Shown here in pieces: positions 26,201 to 37,425 of a stretch of DNA of 64,000 bases; positions within the stretch are counted from its first letter, which is position 1; each line of letters begins with the position of its first letter. The position numbers and the translations under genes are program-made. This stretch comes from Azotobacter vinelandii (GTDB taxonomy: Bacteria > Pseudomonadota > Gammaproteobacteria > Pseudomonadales > Pseudomonadaceae). The stretch lies in assembly GCF_001571105.1 (NCBI RefSeq), contig NZ_BCTD01000014.1; one strand, 5' to 3'. The notes beneath the pieces were generated by a model. The model saw only the letters and a list, made by a program, of their open reading frames with translations. It had not been told where the DNA came from and made no database searches.

Positions 26201-26251
26201 TCGAGGCTACCTCTCGCGGTGGGGATGGAAAATCCTGTCCATGTCCTGCGC

Positions 26252-28153
<1,902 letters not shown>

Positions 28154-28203
28154 GATGGCGGCGGAGTTTACCAGCTTCGCCGTGTACCGCGGAGGGACAC
28201 GAC

Positions 28204-28653
28204 ATGCCGCGCGATCTGCAGGCTTTCGCTCTGGGGTTGTACCTGCGTCCGGGTGTCGAGGCCGCCTGCCTGGAATTGCAGGAGCAAGGGGCCGATGTCT
28301 GCCTGCTGCTCTGCGCTGTCTGGCTGGAGACACACGGCATCGAGTGCACGGCCGAACGCTGCGCCGAACTGCAGCGGCTTGCGCAGCCTTGGCGGACACA
28401 GGTGATCGCGCCCCTGCGCCGACTGCGCCAGGACTGGCGCCCGGCGGCCCGCAGCGATCCCGTTCTGGACGAGCTGCGGGAGCGCCTGAAAGCACTGGAG
28501 CTGGATGCGGAATGGGCGCAACTGCAACGCCTGGAGGCGGCCAGTCGTGACTGGCCGGCAGCGCCCGAGGCCGCGAGGAGCTGGCTGGAGAAGCTGGCGG
28601 GCCCGGCTGCAGGCTGCCGCGAGGCGCTCGCCAGCCTGCGCGCGGCGACGTGA
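28204..28653 (+). CDS. TIGR02444 (DUF2390) family protein
   Basis: A 149-residue, mostly helical protein beginning MPRDLQAFALGLYLRPGVEAACLELQ. It belongs to the TIGR02444 family found beside the ABC-F gene and algP in Pseudomonas. No catalytic motif is visible. It diverges from the ABC-F gene with 50 bases between starts and converges with algP, 11 bases between ends. Role unknown. Confidence 0.85.
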   Translation: MPRDLQAFALGLYLRPGVEAACLELQEQGADVCLLLCAVWLETHGIECTAERCAELQRLAQPWRTQVIAPLRRLRQDWRPAARSDPVLDELRERLKALELDAEWAQLQRLEAASRDWPAAPEAARSWLEKLAGPAAGCREALASLRAAT

Positions 28654-28664
28654 GGCGGTACGGA

Positions 28665-29351
28665 TCAGGACAGATCCGGCTCGCCGGGCACGACAGGAGC
28701 GCTTGCCGCAACAGGCTCGGCCGGGCTGACGGCCGCCTTGGCACGGCTCCGCTTCACCGCCGGCTTGCGGGTCGTCGCCGGCTTGGCGGGCGATTCGGCC
28801 GCCGCAGCCGGACGTGGCGCGCGTGTCGTCGTACGCTTGGCCGGCGCCTCGCCGGCAGGCGCCACGGTCTCGACCGGGGGCTTGGCGCGACGGGATGCGG
28901 CCGGCTTGCGCCCCACCGCTTTCGGTACCGGCTTGCTCTCTGGACGCTCGGCCGGCGCCACCAGCGCCTGGGCCACGGCCTCCCTCACCTGGGCGACCCC
29001 CTGCGCCAGCTCCAGCGCCTGCAGGGTGTCATGGCGCAGCCGGACGATGTAGTCGCGGGTTTCCGCCTGGCGCGCCTTGAGATCGTCGAGCAGCGGCTCC
29101 AGTTCGTCGACCGCCTTCCTGCCCCGGACCTGCGCCTTGGCTTTGCCGGCCAGCGCGGCATCCTGCAGCTTCGCGCGCGCCTCATGCAGCTTCTCCTGAA
29201 CCTTGCTGCGCTGCTTCTCCAGCTTGGCCAGCGCCTTCTCGGCATCCTGCAGCGCCTGGGAACAGGCTTCCTCCAGATGGACGAGCAGGCTCTGCGAAAG
29301 TTGCTGCAGCAGATGCAGCGGGGTCGTGACAGGGGGCTTCTTGGTCGGCAT
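28665..29351 (-). CDS. algP: Histone-like alginate regulator AlgP (AlgR3)
   Basis: DNA-binding, histone H1-like protein. 228 residues: an N-terminal helical domain (MPTKKPPVTTPLHLLQQLSQ, then a long charged helix to about residue 115), followed by a Lys/Pro/Ala-rich C-terminus from about residue 135 with degenerate motifs such as KPVPKAVGRKPAASRRAK and KPATTRKPAVKRSRAK. P. aeruginosa AlgP is 352 residues with dozens of KPAA repeats, so the tail here is much shorter. It is named for effects on algD expression; a general nucleoid role is possible. Confidence 0.9.
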   Translation of the reverse strand: MPTKKPPVTTPLHLLQQLSQSLLVHLEEACSQALQDAEKALAKLEKQRSKVQEKLHEARAKLQDAALAGKAKAQVRGRKAVDELEPLLDDLKARQAETRDYIVRLRHDTLQALELAQGVAQVREAVAQALVAPAERPESKPVPKAVGRKPAASRRAKPPVETVAPAGEAPAKRTTTRAPRPAAAAESPAKPATTRKPAVKRSRAKAAVSPAEPVAASAPVVPGEPDLS

Positions 29352-29486
29352 GACATGCTCCTAGCGAAGGGACTCCATCATACTACTCACCCGACTCACA
29401 ACCGCCAACGAAACCAGCGCAGGCAAAAGACTCGCGTACGAAAAGCCGGCCTCTGCGAACAGGCGGCAAAGGCCTGCGCCAGAGCG

Positions 29487-29954
29487 TCAGGCGCTGGCGG
29501 CGATCTGCCAGTGCGCGTTGTGCAGCACTTCGATCAGGCAGTCCTCCAGTTCGAAGCGTTCGCGCAACAGACCGCCGAGCGCCTCGATCTCCCGGCTCAG
29601 CGAGCCATCCAGGCAATCGCCGTTATCCAGACGGTCGTTGAAGGCCAGCGCTGCCTGGGTGATCGCTTCGAGACGGGGATAGATCTGCCTGGCCAGCCCG
29701 AGCCCGCGGCGGTCGCCGAAGGACTCGGCTTCGCCCATCAATTGCTCGTAGACCTCGAAATGGCCGGCGGAAACGTAATCGACCAACAGTTCGCAGAAGA
29801 CCTGCAGGGCTTCGGCGCTGGCCGCGGGTATGGTCTGCTGGCGAACAACGCTATCGAAGGCTTCGAGCAGGTCCCGGCGCTCGGCCAGCCAGCGATCGAT
29901 CAGGAGATGGACACCATCCCAGCGTTCCTGGGCGTCTTGGCGGATTTCAAGCAT
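29487..29954 (-). CDS. algQ: Anti-sigma-70 factor AlgQ (Rsd family)
   Basis: Rsd/AlgQ protein that binds RpoD and modulates promoter choice, with effects on alginate and stationary-phase genes in Pseudomonas. 155 residues, four-helix protein; it begins MLEIRQDAQERWDGVHLLIDRWLAERRDLL, split here as the first helices with the conserved W and D residues. It is 135 bases upstream of algP, with no FKBP gene between them, and 205 bases from dsbB. Regulation is not visible beyond its own upstream gap. Confidence 0.94.
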   Translation of the reverse strand: MLEIRQDAQERWDGVHLLIDRWLAERRDLLEAFDSVVRQQTIPAASAEALQVFCELLVDYVSAGHFEVYEQLMGEAESFGDRRGLGLARQIYPRLEAITQAALAFNDRLDNGDCLDGSLSREIEALGGLLRERFELEDCLIEVLHNAHWQIAASA

Positions 29955-30159
29955 GGTCTGGCTTCCCTACTGTTGTTTATGTTCAGACCCACGAAGGGCT
30001 CGCTATATCGATGCATCCGGCTTGGGAAAAGTGCGATCGAACGACGGGATCGACTGACACATAGCCGCAGAGTATGCCCGTCGCGCCGCACCGACAAGCC
30101 ATGCGCCGACGAAAGTTCATACGCTTGTTCGAGGCGCCGCAGCGGCGTCCAGGGAAGGG

Positions 30160-30651
30160 TCAGGCCCGGCGTAGCAACTGGAGCAGGGCGAACAGCAGCA
30201 TCGCGACGAAGGCCAGCAGGCTCCACTCCGGCAGGCTCATGCCGAACAGTGTCCAGCCGACCTCGGCGCAGTCGGCCGTCCCGTGCAGGACCTGGCGGAC
30301 GATCTCCTGGAATGGCAGGGCCTCCAGCATGTATTCCAGGCTGGGCAGGCAGGACGGCAACTGCTCCGGCGGAATGTTCTGCAGCCAGACCTGGCGCCCG
30401 GCGGTGGCCGCACCGCCCAGCGCGGCGAGCAGGGCGAAGCCGGCATACAACCGCTGGCCGGCCAGTGCCGGGCCATGCAGAGCGGCGACCAGGCAGATCA
30501 GACCGAAGAGGATGACGAAGATGCGCTGCACGATGCACAGCGGACAGGGTTCCAGACCGACGCCATGCTCCAGGTAGAGCGCACCGCCGAGCAACGCGAC
30601 GCAACCGAGAAAGGCGAGAAGGAAGAGAGAACGTGGACTGGCCAGGTTCAT
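30160..30651 (-). CDS. dsbB: Disulfide bond formation protein B (DsbB/DsbH)
   Basis: Inner-membrane quinone-dependent oxidant of DsbA. 163 residues with four membrane helices. The redox pairs are visible: C36-P-L-C39 in the first periplasmic loop and C101 with C128 in the second. The quinone-binding arginine follows the first pair (CIVQR). P. aeruginosa has a second DsbB called DsbH at this same place (PA5256), so the exact paralogue name is uncertain. Located between algQ and hemY. Confidence 0.93.
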   Translation of the reverse strand: MNLASPRSLFLLAFLGCVALLGGALYLEHGVGLEPCPLCIVQRIFVILFGLICLVAALHGPALAGQRLYAGFALLAALGGAATAGRQVWLQNIPPEQLPSCLPSLEYMLEALPFQEIVRQVLHGTADCAEVGWTLFGMSLPEWSLLAFVAMLLFALLQLLRRA

Positions 30652-30785
30652 GGCTGCTCCGAGTCGAAGACAAGGGCGCTACGGTAGAGGAAAGCGCCCC
30701 GGGCTTTCAAGGCGCGAAAGCTTCCGGGACGCTCGATTCGTGTCGAGCTCTGCATTCGCTCGCACGAAGAGGAGAAAGGCCAGCC

Positions 30786-32018
30786 TCAGGGGGTGGCCGG
30801 CTCGGACAGCAGGGCGGGAGCCCGTTCGAGCTTCAACCCTTCCTGGAACAAGCGGTTGCTGTGCTCGGTTTCACCCAGTTGGGCCAGCAGGCGTGCCAGC
30901 TCGGCGCAGGTCTCGGCGCTGCGGCTGAGGGCCAGGCTGGCCTCCAGGTACTCCCGCGCCTTGTCGAACTGCTCGTTGACCAAGGACAGGCGACCCAGGG
31001 TCAGCAGTAGCAGCGGATCGTTCGGCTGCTTCTCCAGCAGGCTGTGGGCCAGATTCAGTTGTCGTGCCGGATCGCTGCTGCGCACCTGGCCGTAGAGGTA
31101 GGCCAGACGCCCCTCGTAGTGCTGCTTGAGGGCCGCCCGCAGGACCGCCTCGGCCTCGTCCTCGGCGTCCAGCTCGCGCAGGCGTGTGGCGTAGGCGTAG
31201 AGCAGGTCGGGGTCGTGCTGCAGCGACGAGGGGATCTGGCTCCAGCAGCCGGTCACGAGACTGCGGGCGGTTTCGCCCTCCTTCAGCTCGCCCTTGCCGA
31301 TCTGCTCCAGGGCTGCGGCCCAGGCCAGATGCTCCAGTCCGTTCAGCTTGTCGGCGGGCAGCACCCGGCGCTTGCGCAGCACCGGCAGCAGCCGGCAAAG
31401 TGCCGGCCAGTCCTGCAACTGGACGTAGAGCTTCTGCAGCAGGCTCAGGGTATAGGGTTGCTGGGGGTGGTCCTCGTTCAATTGCTGCAGGACGCCCAGC
31501 GCCTGACGGTATTCGCTGCGGTCGATCAGCAGCCGGGCCTGGGTCAGGCCGATGGCGACCTCCGCCTTCGGCTCGCGCTCGCGGGCCTGGCGCAGCAGGT
31601 CGTCGCTCTGGGCGTACTCGCCCAACTCGTTGGCCGCCCGGGCGGCGCCTAGGTAATGCACCAGCGGCTGCTGGTCGGTGGCCGCGGCCCGGGTCAGCTT
31701 GTGCAGCGCCTGCTGCCAGTTGCCCTCGGCCAAATCGCGCTGGCCGTGCAAGGCGGCCTGGCGGGCGCGCCGGTTACGGTTGCGCTGCGACCAGGGCAGC
31801 ACCACGCCGGCCGAGGCGGCGATCAGGCCGACCACCCAGCGCAGGACGAAGAAGGCGGCGACCAGCACCAGCAACAGGCCGAGGAAGACCCAGAGGCTGG
31901 ATTCGAACCGATAACCCTTGTAGGCGAACAGCACGTAGCCAGGATGCTCGGCGATAGCCATGCCGAGCAGGGCGGCGCCGGCGATGACCACCAGCAGGAG
32001 CAGATAGAGGCGGCTCAT
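30786..32018 (-). CDS. hemY: HemY-like TPR protein of haem synthesis locus
   Basis: Inner-membrane protein with two N-terminal membrane helices (LLLVVIAGAALLGMAIA, and one near residues 40-60) and a periplasmic or cytosolic TPR domain (repeats such as LLRQAREREPKAEVAIGLTQARLLI). 410 residues. Cotranscribed with hemCDX in gammaproteobacteria; a role in coproporphyrinogen handling has been proposed, but it is not the eukaryotic-type protoporphyrinogen oxidase of the same name. Its start overlaps the hemX stop by four bases. Last gene of the hemC-D-X-Y operon. Confidence 0.94.
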   Translation of the reverse strand: MSRLYLLLLVVIAGAALLGMAIAEHPGYVLFAYKGYRFESSLWVFLGLLLVLVAAFFVLRWVVGLIAASAGVVLPWSQRNRNRRARQAALHGQRDLAEGNWQQALHKLTRAAATDQQPLVHYLGAARAANELGEYAQSDDLLRQAREREPKAEVAIGLTQARLLIDRSEYRQALGVLQQLNEDHPQQPYTLSLLQKLYVQLQDWPALCRLLPVLRKRRVLPADKLNGLEHLAWAAALEQIGKGELKEGETARSLVTGCWSQIPSSLQHDPDLLYAYATRLRELDAEDEAEAVLRAALKQHYEGRLAYLYGQVRSSDPARQLNLAHSLLEKQPNDPLLLLTLGRLSLVNEQFDKAREYLEASLALSRSAETCAELARLLAQLGETEHSNRLFQEGLKLERAPALLSEPATP

Positions 32019-33130
32019 TGACGGGCGCCCTCCTTCTTCTTCGCCGCGGCGGCGGCTTCGGCCTCCTCACGTTGCGCCTGGCGACGCTGCAAGTAGTTCT
32101 GCAGGGTGCTCACGGTCTGCGACAGATCGGGCATCTGCTGCGCCACCGGCTGCCTGGAGAGTTCGCTCAGGCGCTTGCCGAGAGCGGCGCTCTGCGGATG
32201 GTCCGGATTGAACTGGCCGGCCAGCACCTCCTGAGCCTGCTGCAGCGCCTGCCGATAAATGTCGGGAGAGGCGTTCAACACCGCCCACTGGGCCTGCTCC
32301 AGGGCCAGTGCCAGGGTCAGGCGGACCTGCGCCAGGTTCTGTCCGGCCAGCAGCGGGCGGATGTCCTGATCGGCATGCAGGTCGACGCGCACGAAGCGGG
32401 AGATCTTTTCCCACCACTGCTGCCAGCGGTCGGCGACGACCGGTGCCTGCTCCTGCTCGTAGACGGGCGCCAGGGGCTTGAGCTGGGCGACCTGCTCGCG
32501 CAGCGCGCCGAGGCTCAGGAAGAGGCCGATGCGGTCCGGCGGCGTCAGGCTGCGCAGGGACTCGAGGCCGCGCGCCAGCGCCTGGCGCACCGGGAAGGAA
32601 GCCGGATCGTCCAGTTCGCGGAGGATGCCGTCGGCCGCCTCGAGCAGACGCTGGGCGCTGCCGATGTCCTGCATGGCCGTCAGGCGCAGGTTGGCCAGGC
32701 GCAGCAGGTATTCGGCCTCGGCCAGCCGCCAGTCCTCGCGGCTGGCGCCGGTCAGCTTGTCGAGACGCTGGACCAGCTTCTCCTGGCCGCTCTCGAGCAT
32801 GGCCATGGTGCGCTCGTGCTCCTCCAGTTCGGAGCGCGCCGGGAACTGCGACAGGCGGCTGGTGATGCTCCGCTCGCTCTGCCTCAGGGCATCCATCTGG
32901 CTGCTCAGCGCCGACTCGAAGCGGCTGTTCTGCGCCAGTTCGCCGGCCTGCATCTCGCGCAACTGCCAGAGGCCCCAGCCGCCGAGACCCGCGCCGCCGG
33001 CGCCGATCAGCAGGGCCAGGACGGCCACGGCGCCGGAAACTCCGCCACCACTCTGGCTGGTCGGGGCGGGCGCGGCGAGCGGTTGTTCATCATTGTTCGT
33101 GGGAATGTTCGGGGGGGCTGCTTCGCTCAC
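32015..33130 (-). CDS. hemX: HemX-like membrane protein
   Basis: 371 residues, starting from GTG at 33130 behind AAGGAT. After a Pro/Ala-rich start there is one membrane helix (VAVLALLIGAGGAGLGGWGLW) and a long helical, coiled-coil-rich periplasmic domain. The C-terminal tail is K/E/A-rich. Often annotated as uroporphyrinogen-III C-methyltransferase, but no SAM-binding motif is visible, so the enzymatic name is not supported. Overlaps hemY by four bases and follows hemD by 16 bases. Confidence 0.92.
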   Translation of the reverse strand: MSEAAPPNIPTNNDEQPLAAPAPTSQSGGGVSGAVAVLALLIGAGGAGLGGWGLWQLREMQAGELAQNSRFESALSSQMDALRQSERSITSRLSQFPARSELEEHERTMAMLESGQEKLVQRLDKLTGASREDWRLAEAEYLLRLANLRLTAMQDIGSAQRLLEAADGILRELDDPASFPVRQALARGLESLRSLTPPDRIGLFLSLGALREQVAQLKPLAPVYEQEQAPVVADRWQQWWEKISRFVRVDLHADQDIRPLLAGQNLAQVRLTLALALEQAQWAVLNASPDIYRQALQQAQEVLAGQFNPDHPQSAALGKRLSELSRQPVAQQMPDLSQTVSTLQNYLQRRQAQREEAEAAAAAKKKEGARQ

Positions 33131-33146
33131 GTATACATCCTTCGGG

Positions 33147-33935
33147 TCAAAAGGTCGGCGCTGGGCGGCCCTGAAGCGCGGCCAGCAAGGCAGTGGCACT
33201 GGCGCCATGGCAGTCCACGACGGTCCGGAATCCCGCCGCGCGGGCCAGTTCGGCGACCCGCGGGCTCGGCACGAACAAGGGTATCCGAAGCAGTGCCGGC
33301 CAGTCAGCCGCCGCCAGTTGGCGCAGATGCTCGAATCCCTGCCCGCTGCTGATCTGCAGGCCGTTCAGGCGCTCCGTGCGGACCCGCTCGAGCAGGGTGC
33401 CGGGCGGGTAGTCCGGCAGGGTTCGCCGGTAGAGTTCGACATGATCGACGGCCAGCCCCCGACTGCGCAACGATTCGGCGATGAACTCGCGACCGCCCTC
33501 CCCGCGCAGGATCAGCACCCGCGGCTGGGGTACGGCCAATGCCGTGGCCAGTCCGGGCAGCGCCAGCAGCGCCTCGCTGTCCTCGCCGGCGGTCGGCCAG
33601 GCGACCGTCAGGCCGTAATCGGCGAGGATCTCGCCGGTCGCCCGGCCGACGCCGAACCAGCATTGATCGGCCGGCGGCTGCGGCCAGTAGCGGTCGAGCA
33701 GCTCCAGCCCCAGGCGGGCGGCGGGCTTGCTGACCACGATCACCGCGCTGTAGCGGTCGAGATCGAGAAAGAGGCTGCGCAGTTCCGGGGCTTCCGCCAG
33801 CGGCTCGATGGCCAGCAGCGGCAGGCTGCTGCTGCAGATGCCCGCCTCGCTCAGGCAATCGGCCAGAACGGCGCATTCCTCGGCCGGACGGGTGAGCAGC
33901 AGGCGCCACCCGCCGGCGTCCGACCGTACCGTCAC
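33147..33935 (-). CDS. hemD: Uroporphyrinogen-III synthase
   Basis: Cyclises hydroxymethylbilane to uroporphyrinogen III. 262 residues with the two-domain fold of the family; recognisable motifs include LLLTRPAEECAVLADCL at the N-terminus, VVSKPAARLGLELL and the late ISSGQGFEHLRQL stretch. Starts with GTG at 33935, overlapping the hemC stop by four bases (GTGA), which implies translational coupling. Sequence drift is high in this family, so context is a large part of the call. Confidence 0.93.
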   Translation of the reverse strand: MTVRSDAGGWRLLLTRPAEECAVLADCLSEAGICSSSLPLLAIEPLAEAPELRSLFLDLDRYSAVIVVSKPAARLGLELLDRYWPQPPADQCWFGVGRATGEILADYGLTVAWPTAGEDSEALLALPGLATALAVPQPRVLILRGEGGREFIAESLRSRGLAVDHVELYRRTLPDYPPGTLLERVRTERLNGLQISSGQGFEHLRQLAAADWPALLRIPLFVPSPRVAELARAAGFRTVVDCHGASATALLAALQGRPAPTF

Positions 33936-34870
33936 GGCCGTTCGCCTTCGCCGTAGACCGCCGCCAGAATCCGCTGCGCGCCCTGGGCCAGCAACGCCTC
34001 GGCCACCCGAACGCCGAGCGCCTCGGCTTCATCGGCGGGAGCACGGGCCTCAGCGCGCAGCAGCAGGCGGCCGTCCGGCTGGCCGACCAGGCCACGCAGC
34101 CACAACTGGCCGTCCTCCAGCTCGGCATAGCAGGCGATGGGCACCTGGCAGCCACCGTTGAGGCGCTTGTTCAAGGCACGCTCGGCACCGACCCGGAGGG
34201 CGGTCGGCGCGTGGTCGAGCGGGGCGAGCAGGGCCTGGATCTCCCGGTCGGCGCTGCGGCACTCGATGCCCACCGCGCCCTGGCCGCCGGCCGGCAAGCT
34301 GTCGGCGATGGCGATGCGGGAACGGATGCGTCCCTCGAAACCGAGGCGGATCAGACCGGCGGCGGCGAGGATGATGGCGTCGTACTCGCCGGCGTCCAGC
34401 TTGGCCAGGCGGGTATTCACGTTGCCGCGCAGGAACTGGATCTTCAGGTCCGGCCGGCGTGCCAGCAACTGGGCCTGGCGACGCAGGCTGGAAGTGCCGA
34501 TCAGGCTGCCGGCCGGCAGTTCGTCGAGGCTGGCGAAGGCATTGGAGACGAAGGCGTCGCGCGGGTCCTCGCGCTCGCAGATGCAATACAGGCCGAGCCC
34601 TTCGGGAAACTCCATCGGCACGTCCTTCATCGAGTGCACGGCGATGTCGGCCGCGTTCTCCAGCAGGGCGGTCTCCAGCTCCTTGACGAACAGACCCTTG
34701 CCGCCGATCTTCGCCAGCGGCGCGTCGAGCAGCTTGTCGCCGCGGCTGACCATCGGCACCAGGCTGACCGCCAGTCCCGGATGGGCCTGCTCCAGGCGCG
34801 CCTTGACATATTCGGCCTGCCACAGGGCCAGGGCACTCTTGCGGGTGGCTATGCGGATCTCGCGGGGCAT
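33932..34870 (-). CDS. hemC: Hydroxymethylbilane synthase (porphobilinogen deaminase)
   Basis: Polymerises four porphobilinogen units to hydroxymethylbilane. 312 residues; begins MPREIRIATRKSALALWQAEYVK. The cofactor-attachment cysteine lies in NGGCQVPIACY, and GGKGLFVKELETALL with HSMKDVPM is the substrate-binding region. ATG at 34870 is preferred over 34876 because GGA lies at a usable distance. First gene of the hemC-hemD-hemX-hemY operon and 161 bases downstream of algR on the same strand. Confidence 0.96.
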   Translation of the reverse strand: MPREIRIATRKSALALWQAEYVKARLEQAHPGLAVSLVPMVSRGDKLLDAPLAKIGGKGLFVKELETALLENAADIAVHSMKDVPMEFPEGLGLYCICEREDPRDAFVSNAFASLDELPAGSLIGTSSLRRQAQLLARRPDLKIQFLRGNVNTRLAKLDAGEYDAIILAAAGLIRLGFEGRIRSRIAIADSLPAGGQGAVGIECRSADREIQALLAPLDHAPTALRVGAERALNKRLNGGCQVPIACYAELEDGQLWLRGLVGQPDGRLLLRAEARAPADEAEALGVRVAEALLAQGAQRILAAVYGEGERP

Positions 34871-35031
34871 GGGCATTCCAGGACGACGGATTGGCGCGGA
34901 TGATAGCAGGATCGGGCCGCGAACTGGGCAGTCCCGCCCGGATGGCATGCCGCCCTGGCGGCCCATCCGGATAGTAGTAAATAAGCACCCCATCGGTTCG
35001 CAGGGGGTACGGCGGCAACCCCCGGCCGGCC

Positions 35032-35787
35032 TCAGGAGGCCAGTTGATTGTGCATCAGCTTGCGCACCCCGGCGACGTGTCGTCGGCTCACGGTCAGCGC
35101 GGCGTCGCCGAGGCCGCGCAGGTAGAGCTGGAAATGCCCGAGCGGCGTTCGTTGCAGCCGCTCGATGCGGTCGCGGGCGACCAGCGCATTGCGATGGATG
35201 CGCACGAAGCGGTCGCCGAATTCGTCCTCCAGGGCCTTCAACGGCTCGTCCAGCAGCACTTCGCCACTCTCGTGACGCAAGGTCACGTACTTGTGGTCGG
35301 CGATGAAGAAGATCGCCTTGTCCACCGGAACCAGTTCGATGCCCCGGCGGGTACGGGCGCTGATATGGGTGCGCGGCACATTGCCGTCCGTCGCCGGCGG
35401 ACGGGTCAGCGCGGCCAGTTGGGTACGGGTGGGGCGCTGGGCCTTCTGCAGGGCCTCGCGCAACGGCTCCTGGCGCACCGGCTTGAGCAGATAGCCGACC
35501 TCGCCGTTCTGCAACGCCGACACGGCGAACTCGTCGGCGCTCGTGCAGAAGATCAGGGCTGGCGAGGCCTCGCGCTCGCACAGTCGGGCGGCCACCTGCA
35601 GGCCATCCAGCCCAGGCATGCGGATATCCAGCAACACGATATCCGGTTTCAAGCTGTCGATCAGGGTCAGTGCCTCCTCGCCGTTGCCGGCCGAAGGCTC
35701 GAGCACGCGATAGCCATCGAGCTCACTCACCAGACGGCTGAGGTGCTCCTTGGCCTGAGGGTCGTCGTCGACGATCAGAACATTCAT
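35032..35787 (-). CDS. algR: LytTR-type response regulator AlgR
   Basis: Response regulator of alginate, cyst or motility programmes. The receiver domain (residues 1-120) has D7-D9 acidic residues, phosphoacceptor D54 in LLDIRMPGLDG and K103 in LLKPVRQ. The C-terminal LytTR DNA-binding domain starts near residue 145 (RTHISARTRRGIELVPVDKAIFF). 251 residues against 248 in P. aeruginosa. In P. aeruginosa the kinase algZ/fimS lies directly upstream; here the next gene is divergent argH, 229 bases away, so AlgR is an orphan at this locus. Confidence 0.95.
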   Translation of the reverse strand: MNVLIVDDDPQAKEHLSRLVSELDGYRVLEPSAGNGEEALTLIDSLKPDIVLLDIRMPGLDGLQVAARLCEREASPALIFCTSADEFAVSALQNGEVGYLLKPVRQEPLREALQKAQRPTRTQLAALTRPPATDGNVPRTHISARTRRGIELVPVDKAIFFIADHKYVTLRHESGEVLLDEPLKALEDEFGDRFVRIHRNALVARDRIERLQRTPLGHFQLYLRGLGDAALTVSRRHVAGVRKLMHNQLAS

Positions 35788-36016
35788 GTTGCTTCGGCTT
35801 CCCGCGTCAGTCCGGACAACAATTAGCGTAGACAGCCGGAGTGACAGCCGTCACGGTCCGCACCGGGAGAAATTGCATCGCGTGCCCGCAGCGATGCGGC
35901 TGGCGGGCCTGCGGGGTTTTCCCGCGGACCCTGCTATCATCCGCGCACTCTTGTCCATCCACCCCGCCGGCCGCCTCCGCGGCCGGCCGTATCTGCGCAG
36001 CAGCCGAGAGAACGCC

Positions 36017-37411
36017 ATGAGCGCCGAGAAAACCAACCAGTCCTGGGGCGGCCGCTTCAGCGAGCCGGTCGACGCCTTCGTCGCCCGCTTCACCGCCTCC
36101 GTCGACTTCGACAAGCGCCTTTATCGCCACGACATCATGGGCTCCATCGCCCACGCCAGCATGCTGGAGCAGGCCGGCGTGCTGAGCGCCGCCGAGCGCG
36201 ACGCGATCATCGACGGCCTGAAACAGATCCAGAGCGAAATCGAGGCCGGACAGTTCGACTGGCGCGTCGATCTGGAAGACGTGCACATGAACATCGAGGC
36301 GCGCCTGACCGAACGCATCGGCATCACCGGCAAGAAGCTGCACACCGGCCGCTCGCGCAACGATCAGGTGGCCACCGACATCCGCCTGTGGCTGCGCGAC
36401 GAGATCGACACCATCCTCGGCGAGATCACCCGCCTGCAGCAGGGCCTGCTGGAGCAGGCCGAGCGTCATGCCGAGGTGATCATGCCCGGCTTCACCCACC
36501 TGCAGACCGCCCAGCCGGTGACCTTCGGCCATCACCTGCTGGCCTGGTTCGAGATGCTCGCGCGCGACCACGAGCGCCTGGTCGACTGCCGCAAGCGGGT
36601 CAACCGCATGCCGCTCGGCTCCGCCGCCCTGGCCGGCACCACCTACCCGATCCAGCGCGAGATCACCTGCCGGCTGCTCGGCTTCGAGGCCGTCGGCGGC
36701 AACTCGCTGGACGGCGTGTCGGACCGCGATTTCGCCATCGAATTCTGCGCCGCCGCATCGCTCGCCATGATGCACCTGTCGCGCTTCTCCGAAGAGCTGG
36801 TGCTGTGGACCTCCGCGCAGTTCAACTTCATCGAGCTGCCCGACCGCTTCTGTACCGGCTCCTCGATCATGCCGCAGAAGAAGAACCCGGACGTGCCCGA
36901 GCTGGTGCGCGGCAAGTCGGGCCGCGTGTTCGGCCACCTGACCGGCCTGCTGACCCTGATGAAAGGCCAGCCGCTGGCCTACAACAAGGACAACCAGGAG
37001 GACAAGGAGCCGCTGTTCGACGCCGTCGATACCCTGCGCGACTCGCTGCGCGCCTTCGCCGACATGGTCCCGGCGATCAAGCCGCGCGTCGAGGCGATGC
37101 GCGAGGCGGCCCGCCGCGGTTTTTCCACCGCCACCGACCTGGCCGACTACCTGGTGCGCAAGGGCCTGCCGTTCCGCGACTGCCACGAGATCGTCGGCCA
37201 TGCGGTGAAGTATGGCGTGGAGAGCGGCAAGGACCTGGCCGAGATGAGCCTGGACGAGTTGCGCCGGTTCAGCGACCAGATCAGCGAGGACGTGTTCGCC
37301 GTGCTGACCCTGGAAGGCTCGGTCAACGCCCGCGACCACGTCGGCGGCACCGCCCCGGCCCAGGTGCGCGCCGCCGTGGCCCGCGGCAGGGCCCTGCTGG
37401 CCGCGCGCTGA
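36017..37411 (+). CDS. argH: Argininosuccinate lyase
   Basis: Last step of arginine synthesis: argininosuccinate to arginine plus fumarate. 464 residues; starts MSAEKTNQSWGGRFSEPVDAF and has the fumarase-superfamily signature GSSIMPQKKNPD with the catalytic serine loop, and the HTGRSRNDQ stretch. ATG at 36017 follows GAGAG. Diverges from algR. A strong GC-rich hairpin follows it and faces corA. Confidence 0.97.
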   Translation: MSAEKTNQSWGGRFSEPVDAFVARFTASVDFDKRLYRHDIMGSIAHASMLEQAGVLSAAERDAIIDGLKQIQSEIEAGQFDWRVDLEDVHMNIEARLTERIGITGKKLHTGRSRNDQVATDIRLWLRDEIDTILGEITRLQQGLLEQAERHAEVIMPGFTHLQTAQPVTFGHHLLAWFEMLARDHERLVDCRKRVNRMPLGSAALAGTTYPIQREITCRLLGFEAVGGNSLDGVSDRDFAIEFCAAASLAMMHLSRFSEELVLWTSAQFNFIELPDRFCTGSSIMPQKKNPDVPELVRGKSGRVFGHLTGLLTLMKGQPLAYNKDNQEDKEPLFDAVDTLRDSLRAFADMVPAIKPRVEAMREAARRGFSTATDLADYLVRKGLPFRDCHEIVGHAVKYGVESGKDLAEMSLDELRRFSDQISEDVFAVLTLEGSVNARDHVGGTAPAQVRAAVARGRALLAAR

Positions 37412-37425
37412 GTCGCGGGCGAGCG

